This document shows, in pieces, positions 1 through 10,810 of a stretch of 64,000 nt of DNA. Made by a program: the position numbers and the translations under genes. The notes under the pieces are model-generated. The model was given only the letters and a program-made list of their open reading frames with translations, did no database searches and was not told where the DNA came from. Position 1 is the stretch's first letter, and each line of letters starts with the position of its first letter. Origin of the DNA: Faecalicatena sp. Marseille-Q4148 (GTDB taxonomy: Bacteria > Bacillota > Clostridia > Lachnospirales > Lachnospiraceae); contig CP073692.1 of assembly GCA_018228665.1 (NCBI GenBank), forward strand, positions 2,058,046 through 2,122,045, given 5' to 3'.

Positions 1-1124
1 TTGGTGCACGGGCACCTTACGGTTACAGGAAAGACCCTGATAATTGCCATAAACTTCTGATTGATGAAAATACTGCCCCTGTGGTAAAACAGATTTTTGA
101 ATGGGCACATGAGCATGTGTCTCTGAACCGGATTGTCCGCAATCTAAATGAGATGGGGATTCCGGCACCGAGCCATTATAAAAAGGCCACTGGCGAGATT
201 ACCAGTCCGGGCCTGATCGGAAGCGGCAAATGGCAGACCCGTACAGTGATGAAAATTTTAGAAAGCGAAGTCTATACAGGCGATCTGGTGCAAGGAAAAA
301 CAAAGATTGTAGATCATCAGCAGGTCAAGGCTGGAGAAGATAATCTGATTATTGCCAAATGCACCCATGAACCGATCATTAGCTATGAATTGTTTAATGC
401 AGTTCAGGAATACAGAAAACAGATCTGTGAAGAAAGCAAAGCAACTCCAAAACGCCCCTACACGCCAAACATTTTCAAAGGCAAAGTGTTCTGTGCTGAT
501 TGTGGCAGAAGCCTTCACCGGCAACGTGCCGAGCGCCGGAAAGGCCCCGATACTTATTGGTTCCACTGCCTTACAAACAGCCGGGTAGAAAAAGATAGCT
601 GCAAAGGCGCAACGATGCAGGAAAAGGAACTGATTTCTACTGTTACGGCTATTCTTGAAAAAGAGCTGACAGTTGCGCTGGGAATGTCGCTGCCACTCTT
701 TCAGTTGGAGGCAAGACAAAAACAGGAAAAAGATAAGCTGAAAATTCAGATGTCGGCCAAACGGCAGGAAATTGAAAAAACACGCCGGCTGATCCGTGGT
801 CTATATGAAAATTTTGTGCAGGGTATTTTGACAAATGATGAATACTTTGAATTGAAGGCGGATTATGAATATGCTATCAATGCTCTGTCTGGTGAGATTG
901 AAGTATTTGAAAAATCTATGGACTCTCTGGACAACCAGCTTGCCCGATACCGTGCAATGGAAAAGGATGCAAAAACACTGGCACAGGATCATGTGCTGAC
1001 TGCAGAACTGATCGAACGGCTCATTGAACGAATTGAGATCGACCACGAGCGGAATATTCATGTAACCTTCCGTTTCAAAAATGAATTTCAGGGAAAGGCG
1101 GTGGAACCGTGCGCAACTATGTGA
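1..1124 (+). CDS. Large serine recombinase, C-terminal part (5' truncated by window edge)
   Basis: Site-specific DNA recombinase of the large serine (resolvase/invertase) family, used by integrative elements of Clostridia. The reading frame is open from base 3 (GARAPYGYRK...), so the N-terminal catalytic domain lies outside the window. The visible part holds the end of the recombinase domain, a zinc beta-ribbon with Cys pairs (FCADCGRSL near 480-520 and the later HC...C), then a charged coiled-coil region typical of these enzymes. The stop overlaps the start of the next recombinase by 16 bp, so the two are translated together and probably act together, as in elements with paired or triple serine recombinases. 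The family assignment is clear; the element it moves is not visible. Confidence 0.9.
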   Translation, partial: GARAPYGYRKDPDNCHKLLIDENTAPVVKQIFEWAHEHVSLNRIVRNLNEMGIPAPSHYKKATGEITSPGLIGSGKWQTRTVMKILESEVYTGDLVQGKTKIVDHQQVKAGEDNLIIAKCTHEPIISYELFNAVQEYRKQICEESKATPKRPYTPNIFKGKVFCADCGRSLHRQRAERRKGPDTYWFHCLTNSRVEKDSCKGATMQEKELISTVTAILEKELTVALGMSLPLFQLEARQKQEKDKLKIQMSAKRQEIEKTRRLIRGLYENFVQGILTNDEYFELKADYEYAINALSGEIEVFEKSMDSLDNQLARYRAMEKDAKTLAQDHVLTAELIERLIERIEIDHERNIHVTFRFKNEFQGKAVEPCATM

Positions 1125-2650
1125 TTGCCCTTTATATCCGTCTTTCTGTGGAAGATTTCAAAACCGAAAGTTTGAGTATACCAAATCAAAAACTGATTCT
1201 TCGTGAAAAAGCTATGTCTCTGCCGGAATGGGATAACAGTGAGATTTTGGAATTTATTGACAACGGTCATACAGGGACAAACTTTGAGCGTCCGGCGGTA
1301 CAGGAACTTTTAACAATGGTTCAGGCCGGAAAGATCAACTGTATTATTGTAAAAGACCTTTCCCGATTTGGACGTAACAGCATTGAAACCGGCTATTTTA
1401 TTGAGCGGGTATTTCCTCTTTACCACACCCGTTTTATTTCCGTCAGTGATGATTTTGACACGGCTAATTTCAAAGGTGATACCGGAGGGATTGATATTGC
1501 TTTCAAGTATCTTATTAGCGAGTGTTATAGCCGGGATATGTCCATGAAAACCAAAAGTGCAAAATACGCAAAGATGCGTCGTGGGGAATATCAGAGTGTC
1601 ATCTGTCCTTACGGCTATCGCAAGAGTGCAGACGGACGTATGGAACCGGACGAGGATGTTGCCCCGAATGTGCAGATGATATTTCAATGGGCGTCTGAAG
1701 GCAACACCGCAGCCGAGATCACAAGAAAACTGTATGCCATGAATATCCCCACCCCTGGGGAATATCGCAAACTTAAAGGCAAGGACTATTACAATGTTTC
1801 CCGAACAAACGGCGTTTGGAGTACATCAACGGTCCTGCGTATTTTAGAAGATCAAAGATATATCGGTACCTATGTAATTGGCAAGAGAAAGGTAAAAGAG
1901 ATTGGCAGCCGACATACACAGTTAAAGGATGAAAGTGAGTGGTTCAAAATACCGAACCATCATCCGGCTATTGTAAGTGTGGATCTATTTGAGAAAGCCA
2001 ATGCTTCAATTAAGCGTTTCTCTCTGTCAAATAAAAAGCCGCGTGATTATCTGCTCCGTGGTAAGGTGTTCTGTGGATGCTGCGATCATGCAATGTCTCT
2101 ACGAAATGGTGCGTGGTTTTATTGCCGTCATTCCGAGGTGGCTGAAACGCTTCCTTGTCATGGTGTGCGCATAAAGATGGCTGATCTAGAGCAGGTTGTA
2201 TTTGAAACAATTCGGGCTCAAATGTGTCCGACATTGGGAATTGATAGCAATAAGGATAAATTGGATTTGCAGACAGTCCAGCAGGCCGAACATGAAGAAA
2301 AACTCCGTTCTATTCAAGACAGCAAGCGGCATCTTTATGAGCAGTATGCACTCGGAGAGATTGATTTGGAAACCTATCGAACACGAAAAGCAGTTTATGA
2401 CACGGAACTGGTACAAGCCAAAAATGTTCATGCTATCATCACTGCACAGACAAAGCAGATAAAAAGTGATTATGAGATTAAGCTGAAACAACAGGAAATT
2501 GTGCAGGAAGTCGGAAACGCCAACATGCTAACAAAAGCTCTGATTGACCGGCTTATCAACAAAGTTTACGTCTTTCCAGGAGATCGGATTGAGATTGAAT
2601 ATGCAACACAGGATTTCTTAGAAACTAAGGAATCCGAAAAGGAGGTATAA
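1109..2650 (+). CDS. Large serine recombinase, full length (513 aa)
   Basis: Complete large serine recombinase that would catalyse integration and excision of the element to its left. The N-terminal resolvase domain carries the Y-x-R-x-S motif (YIRLS) with the predicted nucleophile Ser13, and the downstream KDLSRFGRN signature near residue 84. The recombinase domain starts around ICPYGYRKS (about residue 170). A zinc ribbon (FCGCCDHAM...FYC...C) lies near residues 325-360, followed by a coiled-coil tail. Length fits the family. GTG/ATG-initiated overlap with the preceding recombinase implies translational coupling. It is the last gene before the element edge, the normal position for such an integrase. 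Confidence 0.93.
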   Translation: MRNYVIALYIRLSVEDFKTESLSIPNQKLILREKAMSLPEWDNSEILEFIDNGHTGTNFERPAVQELLTMVQAGKINCIIVKDLSRFGRNSIETGYFIERVFPLYHTRFISVSDDFDTANFKGDTGGIDIAFKYLISECYSRDMSMKTKSAKYAKMRRGEYQSVICPYGYRKSADGRMEPDEDVAPNVQMIFQWASEGNTAAEITRKLYAMNIPTPGEYRKLKGKDYYNVSRTNGVWSTSTVLRILEDQRYIGTYVIGKRKVKEIGSRHTQLKDESEWFKIPNHHPAIVSVDLFEKANASIKRFSLSNKKPRDYLLRGKVFCGCCDHAMSLRNGAWFYCRHSEVAETLPCHGVRIKMADLEQVVFETIRAQMCPTLGIDSNKDKLDLQTVQQAEHEEKLRSIQDSKRHLYEQYALGEIDLETYRTRKAVYDTELVQAKNVHAIITAQTKQIKSDYEIKLKQQEIVQEVGNANMLTKALIDRLINKVYVFPGDRIEIEYATQDFLETKESEKEV

Positions 2651-2756
2651 CCGTGAACACCCATTTGAAACAGCTATGGGCAGCTATGAAGCTGCCCGAA
2701 AAACTTCAAAAAAAGTTATAAATTTTTTTGTCGTGGGCTTGACATACGGGTGCCGG
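2651..2756. other. Probable right boundary of the serine-recombinase element
   Basis: After the second recombinase comes a 22-codon GTG frame (2653-2721) of no known family, a perfect 8-bp hairpin GGGCAGCT-atga-AGCTGCCC (2678-2697) and an A/T-rich stretch. At about 2750 the sequence turns into the minus-strand integrase exactly after its conserved HDIRH motif. I read this as the element-chromosome junction. The exact crossover base cannot be fixed without the left junction or an empty site. Confidence 0.5.
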
Positions 2757-3646
2757 ATATCATGCACTCTGATTTGCTTCACACCGCTCTGCTTTTCATA
2801 TCTCTTGAGTCGTTTCTGCAGTGTTCTTGCCACGATTGGAAATAATCTCTGGTTTTCTGGAAATCCATAGCGTTTCTTCACATATTCCTGAACTTCTTCT
2901 TTCAGAAAATTAGGAATGTCAATGGTGCGGACTGAATTTTCCGTTTTGGGAGTATCGATCACATCTCGCTTCTGAATCCGGTTATAAGTCTTGTTGATAT
3001 GCAGCCTGTTCCCACTCATATCAAAGTCCGAAAGACTCAGTGCCAGAAGTTCCCCTTCTCTTATACCGGTCCAGAACAAAATTTCAAATATCAGATAATC
3101 CTCACTTTCCGGATCAATCACCGTAATAAAACGTTCATATTCTTCTTTCGTCCAGAATTCCAGCTTGTCTGCGTCCGATTTTCCCATACGCTTTACTTTC
3201 TTACATGGATTTTCCTTCAGATTGTAAATTTTCTGTGCATGATTGAATAATGCATTCAACTGGTTCTGAATCATGCGTTCATAAGTCTTGCTGTAACCTT
3301 TTTCCTGAATGGTATTCTGCCACTGGATAACATCTGCCGGTGTGATCTCATTCATTTTTCTTGTTCCAAAATACGGAACAATGTGCTTGTTCATCATGTG
3401 CTGCTTATTCCGGATTGAATTTTCTTTCAGTTCTTTTCTCTTGTCTTCAAAATAAACTTCGATGAAACTTCCCATCTCCATTTTCATATCCGCTGCAGTC
3501 TTTCTCATGAATTCCTTTTCATAATTCAATGCTTCTTTCTTTGTCTTGAACCCTCTTTTCAGCTTCTGTGTTTTCTTTCCTGTCCAGTCAATATAACGGA
3601 AGCTCACATACCAGGTTCCCTGTTTTGTGTCCTTGTAAGCTGACAT
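2684..3646 (-). pseudogene. Tyrosine recombinase (phage/ICE-type integrase), C-terminus lost
   Basis: Tyrosine site-specific integrase. From the start (AAGGAGGGG Shine-Dalgarno at 3651-3660 then ATG at 3646) it has an AP2-like N-terminal arm domain (GTWYVSFRYIDW), a SAM-like core-binding domain, and the beginning of the catalytic domain with the first Arg (TGIREGELLAL) and the H-x-x-R motif (VHDIRH). Directly after HDIRH the normal continuation (about 60-70 residues with the final His and the catalytic Tyr) is replaced by an unrelated A/T-rich tail of about 20 residues, so the enzyme should be inactive. The break coincides with the edge of the serine-recombinase element, which explains the truncation. 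The frame could also start at 3724, but the ribosome site favours 3646. Confidence 0.85.
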
Positions 3647-3659
3647 TCTAACCCCTCCT

Positions 3660-3851
3660 TCACATTGCTCTCTGAGAGCATCCATAAAATTTTGTTTCCC
3701 AATAGGGACGTGGAATCTTTCCACGAACTGCTACATATCCTTCCTTTTCCAATTCATCATTGAGTTGTTTCAGAATAGAATATGCCTTACTGCGTTTCAC
3801 GCCTAATTCTTCCATGACATCATCAACAGTCATCATATAATTAGTTCTCAT
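3660..3851 (-). CDS. Small excisionase-like HTH protein (63 aa)
   Basis: Small DNA-binding protein directly upstream of, and co-oriented with, the integrase, the usual place of an excisionase/directionality factor. The visible core is a helix-turn-helix of the MerR/Xis-like kind (MMTVDDVMEELGVKRSKAYS), followed by a basic C-terminal part. I chose the ATG at 3851 because AAAGGAGG lies just upstream; a longer frame to 3902 has no ribosome site. Its stop is about 13 bp from the integrase start, so the two are one unit. Function is inferred from position and fold. Without a working integrase its role may be lost. Confidence 0.7.
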   Translation of the reverse strand: MRTNYMMTVDDVMEELGVKRSKAYSILKQLNDELEKEGYVAVRGKIPRPYWETKFYGCSQRAM

Positions 3852-3867
3852 AGCGTCCTCCTTTCCA

Positions 3868-4015
3868 GTCACTTTTGTGACTCTTTTGGTATTTTCTATC
3901 ATAATTCACTTTTGTGGCTTTGTCAATAACCTTTTGCGAATTTAATTTTTATATTCCAAAGTGTTTTATAATCAGCTCTGAAAAAACAACCTCTTTCGCA
4001 TCATTCACTTTTGTG
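3868..4015. promoter_or_regulatory. Three operator-like repeats TCACTTTTGTG
   Basis: The divergent region between the xis/int pair and the XRE regulator contains three exact copies of TCACTTTTGTG at 3869-3879, 3906-3916 and 4005-4015. The first lies in a perfect palindrome GTCAC-tttt-GTGAC (3868-3881). They flank the starts of both transcription units, as expected for binding sites of the adjacent XRE regulator. Binding is inferred, not shown. Confidence 0.6.
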
Positions 4016-4055
4016 CTAGAATAGAAGCACAAATATAATTAAGGAGGCAGCCATA

Positions 4056-4589
4056 ATGGTAGGTAAAAAAATCCGGGCATTCCGGGAATTCAGAGGATAC
4101 AGTCAGATACAATTAGCCGAGCTGTCCGGCATTAATGTTGGTACGATAAGAAAATATGAACTGGGAATCAGGAATCCAAAGCCGGATCAGTTAGAAAAGA
4201 TTGCAACTGCACTGGGATTAAATGTCAGTGTTTTTCTTGATTTCAATATTGAGACAGTTGGAGATGTACTCTCCATCCTGTTTGCAATCGATGACTCTGT
4301 AAATCTTTCTCTCTCAGAGACGTCAAATCAGAAGATTGCAATGACATTTGATAATCCTACAATGCAGGATTTCTTTAAGAAATGGTGCCAGTTTAAAAAT
4401 GTCTATGAAAAGGAAAAAGCTGAAATATTAGCTATTGAAGATGAAAATAAAAGACAGGAAGAACTGGATAAACTGAACGCTACCCAGGAAGAATGGAAAT
4501 TGCGTGCTATGGGAACCACGATAGGATGCCATACTGTAATCAAAAAGGGAACCGAAGGAAATGAGATTAAAACATATGATCTAACTTAA
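4056..4589 (+). CDS. XRE-family transcriptional regulator (177 aa)
   Basis: Helix-turn-helix regulator. Residues 1-60 form a Cro/C1-type domain (IRAFREFRGYSQIQLAELSG...VGTIRKYELGIRNPKPDQLEKIATAL). The C-terminal two thirds are an acidic/lysine-rich helical region of unknown function with a likely coiled coil (YEKEKAEILAIEDENKRQEELDKL). AAGGAGG lies 9 bp before the ATG. It is divergent from the xis/int genes with three identical 11-bp repeats between, so it probably represses them and itself, like regulators of small integrative elements. Confidence 0.85.
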   Translation: MVGKKIRAFREFRGYSQIQLAELSGINVGTIRKYELGIRNPKPDQLEKIATALGLNVSVFLDFNIETVGDVLSILFAIDDSVNLSLSETSNQKIAMTFDNPTMQDFFKKWCQFKNVYEKEKAEILAIEDENKRQEELDKLNATQEEWKLRAMGTTIGCHTVIKKGTEGNEIKTYDLT

Positions 4590-4686
4590 TAATCCACATT
4601 CTTTTATTTTGCATGTGTATAACGGCACATAATCTGTTATCAAATCAGTAAAAATTAGAAATTTTGTTATCATTCTGTTATCACAA

Positions 4687-4726
4687 ACGGTTGTCAGGAT
4701 ACTCTCCCGGCAACCGCTTTTCTTTA
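4687..4726 (+). terminator. Terminator after the XRE gene
   Basis: Inverted repeat CGGTTG (4688-4693) / CAACCG (4711-4716) with a purine/pyrimidine-rich loop, followed by CTTTTCTTT on the plus strand. It is placed about 100 bp after the regulator stop. Moderate strength. Confidence 0.5.
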
Positions 4727-4770
4727 TCATTCGTTATTCTTTTCCGACTTATTTAACTTTTTTAAGCAAC

Positions 4771-4802
4771 AGAAAAACCCGTAGAACCGAAGTTCTACGG
4801 GT
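4771..4802 (-). terminator. Rho-independent terminator of the str operon (after tuf)
   Basis: Perfect 11-bp stem ACCCGTAGAAC / GTTCTACGGGT (4777-4787, 4792-4802). Read on the minus strand, the loop is the very stable TTCG tetraloop and the stem is followed by TTTTT. It lies 57 bp past the tuf stop. Confidence 0.92.
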
Positions 4803-4858
4803 ATCTTACGTTTGGACACAACGTTATCTTGCGATAACAAATCTATATTCAGATTGTA

Positions 4859-6052
4859 TTACTCGATGATTGTAGCAACTTTTCCTGATCCTACTGTACG
4901 TCCGCCTTCACGGATAGCGAAACGAAGACCCTGCTCCATAGCTACTGGGTGGATCAGTTCAACTGTCATTTCTACGTTATCACCAGGCATGCACATTTCG
5001 ATACCTTCTGGTAATTCGCAAACACCTGTAACGTCTGTTGTTCTGAAGTAGAACTGTGGACGGTAGTTGTTGAAGAATGGTGTATGACGTCCACCTTCAT
5101 CTTTTGTTAAAACGTAAACCTGAGCTGTAAATTTGTGGTGGCATGTTACACTGCCTGGTTTAACAAGAACCTGTCCTCTTTCGATTTCTGTTCTCTGAAC
5201 ACCACGAAGAAGTGCACCAATGTTGTCACCAGCCTGAGCTTCATCAAGAAGTTTACGGAACATCTCGATACCTGTTACAACTACTTTACGAGTATCTTCT
5301 TTGATACCAACGATTTCAACTTCGTCAGATACATGAAGTGTACCACGCTCTACTCTACCTGTAGCAACTGTACCACGTCCTGTGATAGAGAATACGTCCT
5401 CTACTGGCATAAGGAATGGTTTGTCTGTTGCACGTTCCGGATCTGGAATGTAGCTGTCAACAGCTGCCATAAGTTCCATGATCTTGTCGCCCCATTCGCT
5501 GTTAGGATCTTCAAGAGCTTTCAGAGCTGATCCCTGGATGATTGGAGTATCATCTCCTGGGAATTCATACTCGTCTAATAATTCACGGATTTCCATCTCT
5601 ACTAATTCAAGTAACTCTTCGTCGTCTACCATGTCACATTTGTTCATGAATACAACGATGTAAGGTACACCTACCTGACGAGAAAGCAGGATGTGCTCTC
5701 TTGTCTGAGCCATAACACCATCAGTAGCAGCTACAACAAGGATAGCACCATCCATCTGAGCAGCACCTGTGATCATGTTTTTAACGTAGTCAGCATGACC
5801 TGGGCAGTCAACGTGAGCGTAGTGACGGTTCTCTGTCTCGTACTCAACGTGAGAAGTAGAAATTGTGATACCACGTTCTCTTTCTTCCGGAGCTTTATCG
5901 ATGTTTTCGAAATCTACAGCAGCGTTACCTTCTACTCTTGCAGCAAGAGTTTTTGTGATAGCAGCTGTTAAAGTTGTTTTACCGTGGTCAACGTGTCCGA
6001 TTGTACCAATGTTACAATGTGGTTTGCTTCTTTCAAATTTAGCCTTTGCCAT
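4859..6052 (-). CDS. tuf: Elongation factor Tu
   Basis: GTPase that delivers aminoacyl-tRNA to the ribosomal A site in the cytoplasm. 397 aa, the usual bacterial length. G-domain motifs are all visible: GHVDHGKTT (P-loop, about residues 19-27), DCPGHADYV (about 81-89), NKCD (about 136-139) and the SALKA element. Domains 2 and 3 follow, ending VATIIE. AAGGAGG precedes the ATG. It is the last gene of rpsL-rpsG-fusA-tuf, separated from fusA by 214 bp containing a hairpin and followed by a strong terminator. Confidence 0.99.
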   Translation of the reverse strand: MAKAKFERSKPHCNIGTIGHVDHGKTTLTAAITKTLAARVEGNAAVDFENIDKAPEERERGITISTSHVEYETENRHYAHVDCPGHADYVKNMITGAAQMDGAILVVAATDGVMAQTREHILLSRQVGVPYIVVFMNKCDMVDDEELLELVEMEIRELLDEYEFPGDDTPIIQGSALKALEDPNSEWGDKIMELMAAVDSYIPDPERATDKPFLMPVEDVFSITGRGTVATGRVERGTLHVSDEVEIVGIKEDTRKVVVTGIEMFRKLLDEAQAGDNIGALLRGVQRTEIERGQVLVKPGSVTCHHKFTAQVYVLTKDEGGRHTPFFNNYRPQFYFRTTDVTGVCELPEGIEMCMPGDNVEMTVELIHPVAMEQGLRFAIREGGRTVGSGKVATIIE

Positions 6053-6199
6053 TTTGAATAATCCTCCTTAATATACCTGCTTATGAGCAGATAATAATTA
6101 CATTTTTGAATTTAATCAGCTAATTCTGATTATATTTCATCTTATACACTTTTTCAAGAGTTTTCTTGAATTTTGTATATTCAGACCTGCAAATGAGGC

Positions 6200-6258
6200 T
6201 GATCAAGGGATTTCGGTCAGCCTACGCTGACCGGCGCAAATGCTAATCCCTGTTGATT
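6200..6258. repeat. Nested hairpin between fusA and tuf
   Basis: An inner perfect stem GGTCAGC (6215-6221) / GCTGACC (6226-6232) with a CTAC loop sits inside an outer imperfect stem (ATCAAGGGATT at 6202-6212 against AATCCCTGTTGAT at 6245-6257). There is no T-run of terminator type. It may be an RNA processing or attenuation structure for the fusA-tuf transcript, or a REP-like repeat; sequence alone does not decide. Confidence 0.5.
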
Positions 6259-6266
6259 ATAATTTA

Positions 6267-8384
6267 TTAAGCGTTCTTATTAGATAACACTTTTTCCTGA
6301 ACAGACTTCGGAACCGGCTCATATTTCTCGAAGAACATTGAGTAGTTACCACGTCCCTGTGTTCTGGAACGTAAGTCTGTTGAGTAACCGAACATTTCAG
6401 AAAGCGGTACAAAACCACGAACGATCTTTCCGCCGCCTAAATCATCCATACCTTCGATACGTCCACGACGAGAGTTGATATCACCGATAACATCTCCCAT
6501 GTATTCTTCAGGCATTGTTACTTCTACTTTCATGATTGGCTCAAGAAGTACCGGATCTGCTTTCTTCATAGCATCTTTGAATGCAAGAGAACCTGCAATG
6601 TGGAATGCCATTTCAGAAGAGTCGACTTCATGGTAAGAACCATCATATACGTTAGCGTGTACACCAACAACCGGGAATCCGCCAAGGATACCAGCTTTCA
6701 TAGCTTCTTCGATACCTTCTCCAACTGCCGGGATGTATTCTTTCGGAATAGCTCCACCAACAACTGTAGATTCAAACTTGTAAGTTTCCTCACCGTTTGC
6801 ATCCATTGGCTCGAATTTAACTTTACAGTGTCCGTACTGTCCACGTCCACCTGACTGTTTAGCGTATTTGCTGTCAATATCAACTGGTTTTGTGATTGCT
6901 TCTTTGTAAGCAACCTGAGGAGCACCTACGTTAGCCTCTACTTTGAATTCACGAAGCAGACGGTCAACGATAACTTCAAGGTGAAGCTCACCCATACCAG
7001 CGATGATTGTCTGACCAGTTTCCTGATCTGTATGAGCACGGAATGTCGGGTCTTCTTCTGCAAGTTTTGCAAGAGATTCACCAAGTTTGCCCTGAGAAGC
7101 TTTTGTCTTAGGCTCGATAGCCAGCTCAATAACTGGTTCCGGGAATTCCATAGACTCTAAGATTACCGGATGCTGCTCGTCACAGATTGTATCACCTGTT
7201 GAAGTGAATTTGAATCCGATCGCTGCAGCGATATCTCCTGAGTAAACTTTGTCAAGTTCCTGTCTCTTGTTAGCATGCATCTGAAGGATACGTCCAACAC
7301 GCTCTTTTTTGCCTTTTGTTGCATTTAATACATAAGAACCTGAGTTCAATGTACCAGAGTATACTCTGAAGTATGCCAGCTTACCTACGAATGGGTCTGT
7401 CATAATCTTGAATGCAAGAGCTGCGAAAGGCTCTTCATCAGAAGATTTTCTTTCAACTTCATTTCCGTCTTCATCAATACCTGTGATCGGCGGGATGTCT
7501 AACGGAGATGGCATAAATTCGATTACAGCATCCAGAAGTTTCTGAACACCTTTGTTTCTGTAAGCTGTACCACAGCATACCGGAACACATGCACATGTAC
7601 ATGTTCCTTTTCTTAAAGCTGCTTTCAGAGCATCTACTGAAGGTTCTTCACCTTCCAGATATTCCATCATTAAATCGTCGTCTAATTCGCAGATTTTCTC
7701 TACTAATTCTGTACGATATAATTCAGCATCTTCTTTCATATCTTCCGGAATATCAACGATAGAAATGTCATCGCCCTTATCATCATTGTAGATGTAAGCT
7801 TTCATTTCAAATAAGTCGATAATTCCCTGGAAAGAATCTTCTTTACCGATTGGAAGCTGAATGCAGATTGCATTCTTTCCTAATCTTGTTTTGATCTGTT
7901 CTACTGCGTTGTAGAAGTCAGCACCCAGGATGTCCATCTTGTTAATGAATGCCATACGAGGTACATTGTATGTGTCAGCCTGACGCCATACGTTTTCTGA
8001 CTGCGGTTCTACACCACCTTTAGCACAGAATACACCTACAGCACCATCAAGTACACGAAGGGAACGCTCAACTTCTACTGTGAAGTCAACGTGACCTGGA
8101 GTATCAATGATATTGATACGGTGTTCTAATGCACCAGCTTTTGGCTTGCAGTTTTCCTGAAGTGTCCAGTGACATGTAGTAGCGGCAGAAGTAATTGTGA
8201 TACCTCTTTCCTGCTCCTGCTCCATCCAGTCCATAGTTGCAGTACCTTCATGAGTGTCACCGATTTTATGGTTAACACCGGTATAGTAAAGAATACGCTC
8301 TGTTGTTGTTGTTTTACCAGCATCAATATGAGCCATAATACCGATATTTCTGGTTCTCTCTAATGGATATTCTCTTCCAGCCAA
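6267..8384 (-). CDS. fusA: Elongation factor G
   Basis: Ribosomal translocase GTPase, 705 aa, full length. Motifs: [15 protein letters not shown] (P-loop), [12 protein letters not shown], then domains II-V with the RGRIEGM segment near the C-terminus. The start is a TTG (8382-8384) with AGGAGGA at 8392-8398; no in-frame ATG is near, so TTG initiation is real. It follows rpsG by about 100 bp and precedes tuf in the classical str operon. Confidence 0.99.
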   Translation of the reverse strand: MAGREYPLERTRNIGIMAHIDAGKTTTTERILYYTGVNHKIGDTHEGTATMDWMEQEQERGITITSAATTCHWTLQENCKPKAGALEHRINIIDTPGHVDFTVEVERSLRVLDGAVGVFCAKGGVEPQSENVWRQADTYNVPRMAFINKMDILGADFYNAVEQIKTRLGKNAICIQLPIGKEDSFQGIIDLFEMKAYIYNDDKGDDISIVDIPEDMKEDAELYRTELVEKICELDDDLMMEYLEGEEPSVDALKAALRKGTCTCACVPVCCGTAYRNKGVQKLLDAVIEFMPSPLDIPPITGIDEDGNEVERKSSDEEPFAALAFKIMTDPFVGKLAYFRVYSGTLNSGSYVLNATKGKKERVGRILQMHANKRQELDKVYSGDIAAAIGFKFTSTGDTICDEQHPVILESMEFPEPVIELAIEPKTKASQGKLGESLAKLAEEDPTFRAHTDQETGQTIIAGMGELHLEVIVDRLLREFKVEANVGAPQVAYKEAITKPVDIDSKYAKQSGGRGQYGHCKVKFEPMDANGEETYKFESTVVGGAIPKEYIPAVGEGIEEAMKAGILGGFPVVGVHANVYDGSYHEVDSSEMAFHIAGSLAFKDAMKKADPVLLEPIMKVEVTMPEEYMGDVIGDINSRRGRIEGMDDLGGGKIVRGFVPLSEMFGYSTDLRSRTQGRGNYSMFFEKYEPVPKSVQEKVLSNKNA

Positions 8385-8486
8385 GGTTTTTTCCTCCTAT
8401 AATCGATACGTCTCTATATGAGTATTTCCCTCTGATATAGAGTAATTCCACGGCTGCACGCAGCCGGGAATTCTGTAACACAAAAT

Positions 8487-9158
<672 letters not shown>

Positions 9159-9179
9159 TTACCGAAAATCAGTGATTTT

Positions 9180-9602
9180 CTATTTCTTAGCGTCTTTCGG
9201 TCTCTTAGCACCGTATTTGGAACGAGCCTGTCTTCTCTTAGCAACACCTGCTGTGTCAAGTGTTCCACGAACGATGTGGTATCTTGTACCTGGTAAGTCT
9301 TTAACCCTTCCACCACGGATAAGAACAACGCTATGTTCCTGAAGGTTGTGTCCTTCACCCGGGATGTAACTTGTTACTTCGATTCCGTTAGACAGACGAA
9401 CTCTGGCGATCTTTCTAAGAGCTGAGTTAGGCTTCTTAGGTGTAGCTGTCTTAACTGCTGTACATACACCTCTCTTCTGTGGTGATGATGTGTCAGTTGA
9501 TTTCTTCTTCAGAGAGTTGTATCCTTTCTGAAGTGCCGGAGCTGTAGATTTCTTAACTGCTGTCTGACGTCCTTTTCTTACTAACTGGTTAAATGTTGGC
9601 AT
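9180..9602 (-). CDS. rpsL: 30S ribosomal protein S12
   Basis: Decoding-centre protein of the small subunit, 140 aa from the ATG at 9602 ([12 protein letters not shown]), with GGAGGTGA just upstream. The conserved [18 protein letters not shown] block and the loop around [25 protein letters not shown] are present. Lys in TPKKPNS corresponds to the classical streptomycin-resistance site and is the wild-type residue. First gene of the operon; its promoter is at 9701-9729. Confidence 0.99.
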   Translation of the reverse strand: MPTFNQLVRKGRQTAVKKSTAPALQKGYNSLKKKSTDTSSPQKRGVCTAVKTATPKKPNSALRKIARVRLSNGIEVTSYIPGEGHNLQEHSVVLIRGGRVKDLPGTRYHIVRGTLDTAGVAKRRQARSKYGAKRPKDAKK

Positions 9603-9700
9603 TCTTTTCACCTCCTATGGTTCTTCTGTTGGTTGCCTGGCAAAATCTAATTTTGCTTCGCACACAAAAATGACGCAACATTCCTGTGCACGCTTTTCTT

Positions 9701-9729
9701 ATTGTAGTATGGTTTTCCCAAACTGTCAA
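9701..9729 (-). promoter_or_regulatory. Promoter of rpsL-rpsG-fusA-tuf
   Basis: On the minus strand TTGACA (9724-9729) and TACAAT (9701-9706) are separated by exactly 17 bp, a near-consensus sigma-A promoter about 100 bp before the rpsL start. Confidence 0.88.
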
Positions 9730-9771
9730 GTGGGGAAAATCACTTTTTTTCTCAATATTTTCGGATAAATT

Positions 9772-9802
9772 TAGCCATATAGCTCAATTCGCTACATGGC
9801 TA
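9772..9802 (-). terminator. Possible terminator of the opp operon
   Basis: Stem TAGCCATATAGC / GCTACATGGCTA with one mismatch and a 7-nt loop, 17 bp after the last ABC gene. Only a weak T-rich tail follows on the minus strand, so termination efficiency is doubtful. Confidence 0.45.
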
Positions 9803-9818
9803 AACATCCATTTATTAT

Positions 9819-10799
9819 CTATGAAATTTTCTCCGCCAGATGACAGGCAACAAAATGACCTTTTTCAATTTCACGCAGTTTTGGACACACTTCCCGGCAT
9901 TGATCTGTCGCATACGGACAGCGCGGTGAAAAATGGCAACCTTCCGGAACATTCATCGGACTTGGCAGCTCACCTTTTAATTTAATCCGCTCTCTTTTCT
10001 TCGCTTTTCGTGGATCTGCTACCGGAATTGCTGACAGCAATGCCTGTGTATACGGATGAAGCGGATTGTCATAAAGCTCATTACTTGTTGTCACTTCCAC
10101 AAGATTTCCAAGATACATGACACCAATACGTGTACTAATATAGCGTACCATAGACAAATCATGTGCCGCAAACAGATATGTCAGCCCAAATTCGTTTTGG
10201 AGATCTTCCAGCATATTTACAACCTGTGCCTGAATAGAAACATCAAGCGCTGCAATCGGTTCATCACACATAATGAATTCCGGATTCACGGTCAATGCTC
10301 TCGCAATTCCAATCCTCTGGCGTTGCCCGCCGGAAAATTCATACGGAAATTTAATCAGATCATCTGTCTTCATTCCTACTTTATTCAACAAATATTCCAT
10401 TCGTTCTTTTCGTTCTGCTTCCGGCATTCCAATCTGTTTCAAAGGTTCATTTAAAATTTCTTCTACATTCCAGAATGGATTCAGTGCAGAATACGGATCC
10501 TGAAAAATAATCTGCATCTTGTTCTGAAATTCCTTCATTTCAGACGGTTTTGCATTTGTAATATCTTTTCCTTTATAGCTAAGCTTTCCTCCGGTAACAT
10601 CATACATGCGGATCAATGTTCGTCCAAGCGTAGATTTACCACAACCGGATTCACCAACAAGACCAAATGTTTCTCCTTTATAAATATCAAGGTTAACACC
10701 GTCTACCGCCTTTACATACTGCGTCTTTCCTCCAAGCAGCTTTTTGACAGGAAAGTATTTTTTTAAATCTTCTGCTGATATCAAAATTTCCTGATTCAT
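9819..10799 (-). CDS. oppF: Oligopeptide ABC transporter ATP-binding protein, OppF/DppF type
   Basis: One of the two ATPases that power a peptide importer at the inner face of the membrane. Walker [13 protein letters not shown], signature [15 protein letters not shown] and Walker [14 protein letters not shown] are present. The C-terminal oligopeptide/dipeptide extension with Cys residues ([14 protein letters not shown]...C) can hold an iron-sulfur cluster in relatives. The start at ATG 10799 is chosen because AGGAGGA lies just upstream; it overlaps the end of the oppD-like gene. Fifth and last gene of the operon. Substrate (peptide, nickel, other) cannot be told from sequence. Confidence 0.92.
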   Translation of the reverse strand: MNQEILISAEDLKKYFPVKKLLGGKTQYVKAVDGVNLDIYKGETFGLVGESGCGKSTLGRTLIRMYDVTGGKLSYKGKDITNAKPSEMKEFQNKMQIIFQDPYSALNPFWNVEEILNEPLKQIGMPEAERKERMEYLLNKVGMKTDDLIKFPYEFSGGQRQRIGIARALTVNPEFIMCDEPIAALDVSIQAQVVNMLEDLQNEFGLTYLFAAHDLSMVRYISTRIGVMYLGNLVEVTTSNELYDNPLHPYTQALLSAIPVADPRKAKKRERIKLKGELPSPMNVPEGCHFSPRCPYATDQCREVCPKLREIEKGHFVACHLAEKIS

Positions 10800-10810
10800 C
10801 GTCCGTCCTC

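Noticed and set aside
2653..2721. 22-codon GTG frame after the second serine recombinase
   Set aside because: Too short, no family, overlaps a hairpin at the element edge; noted only as part of the boundary.
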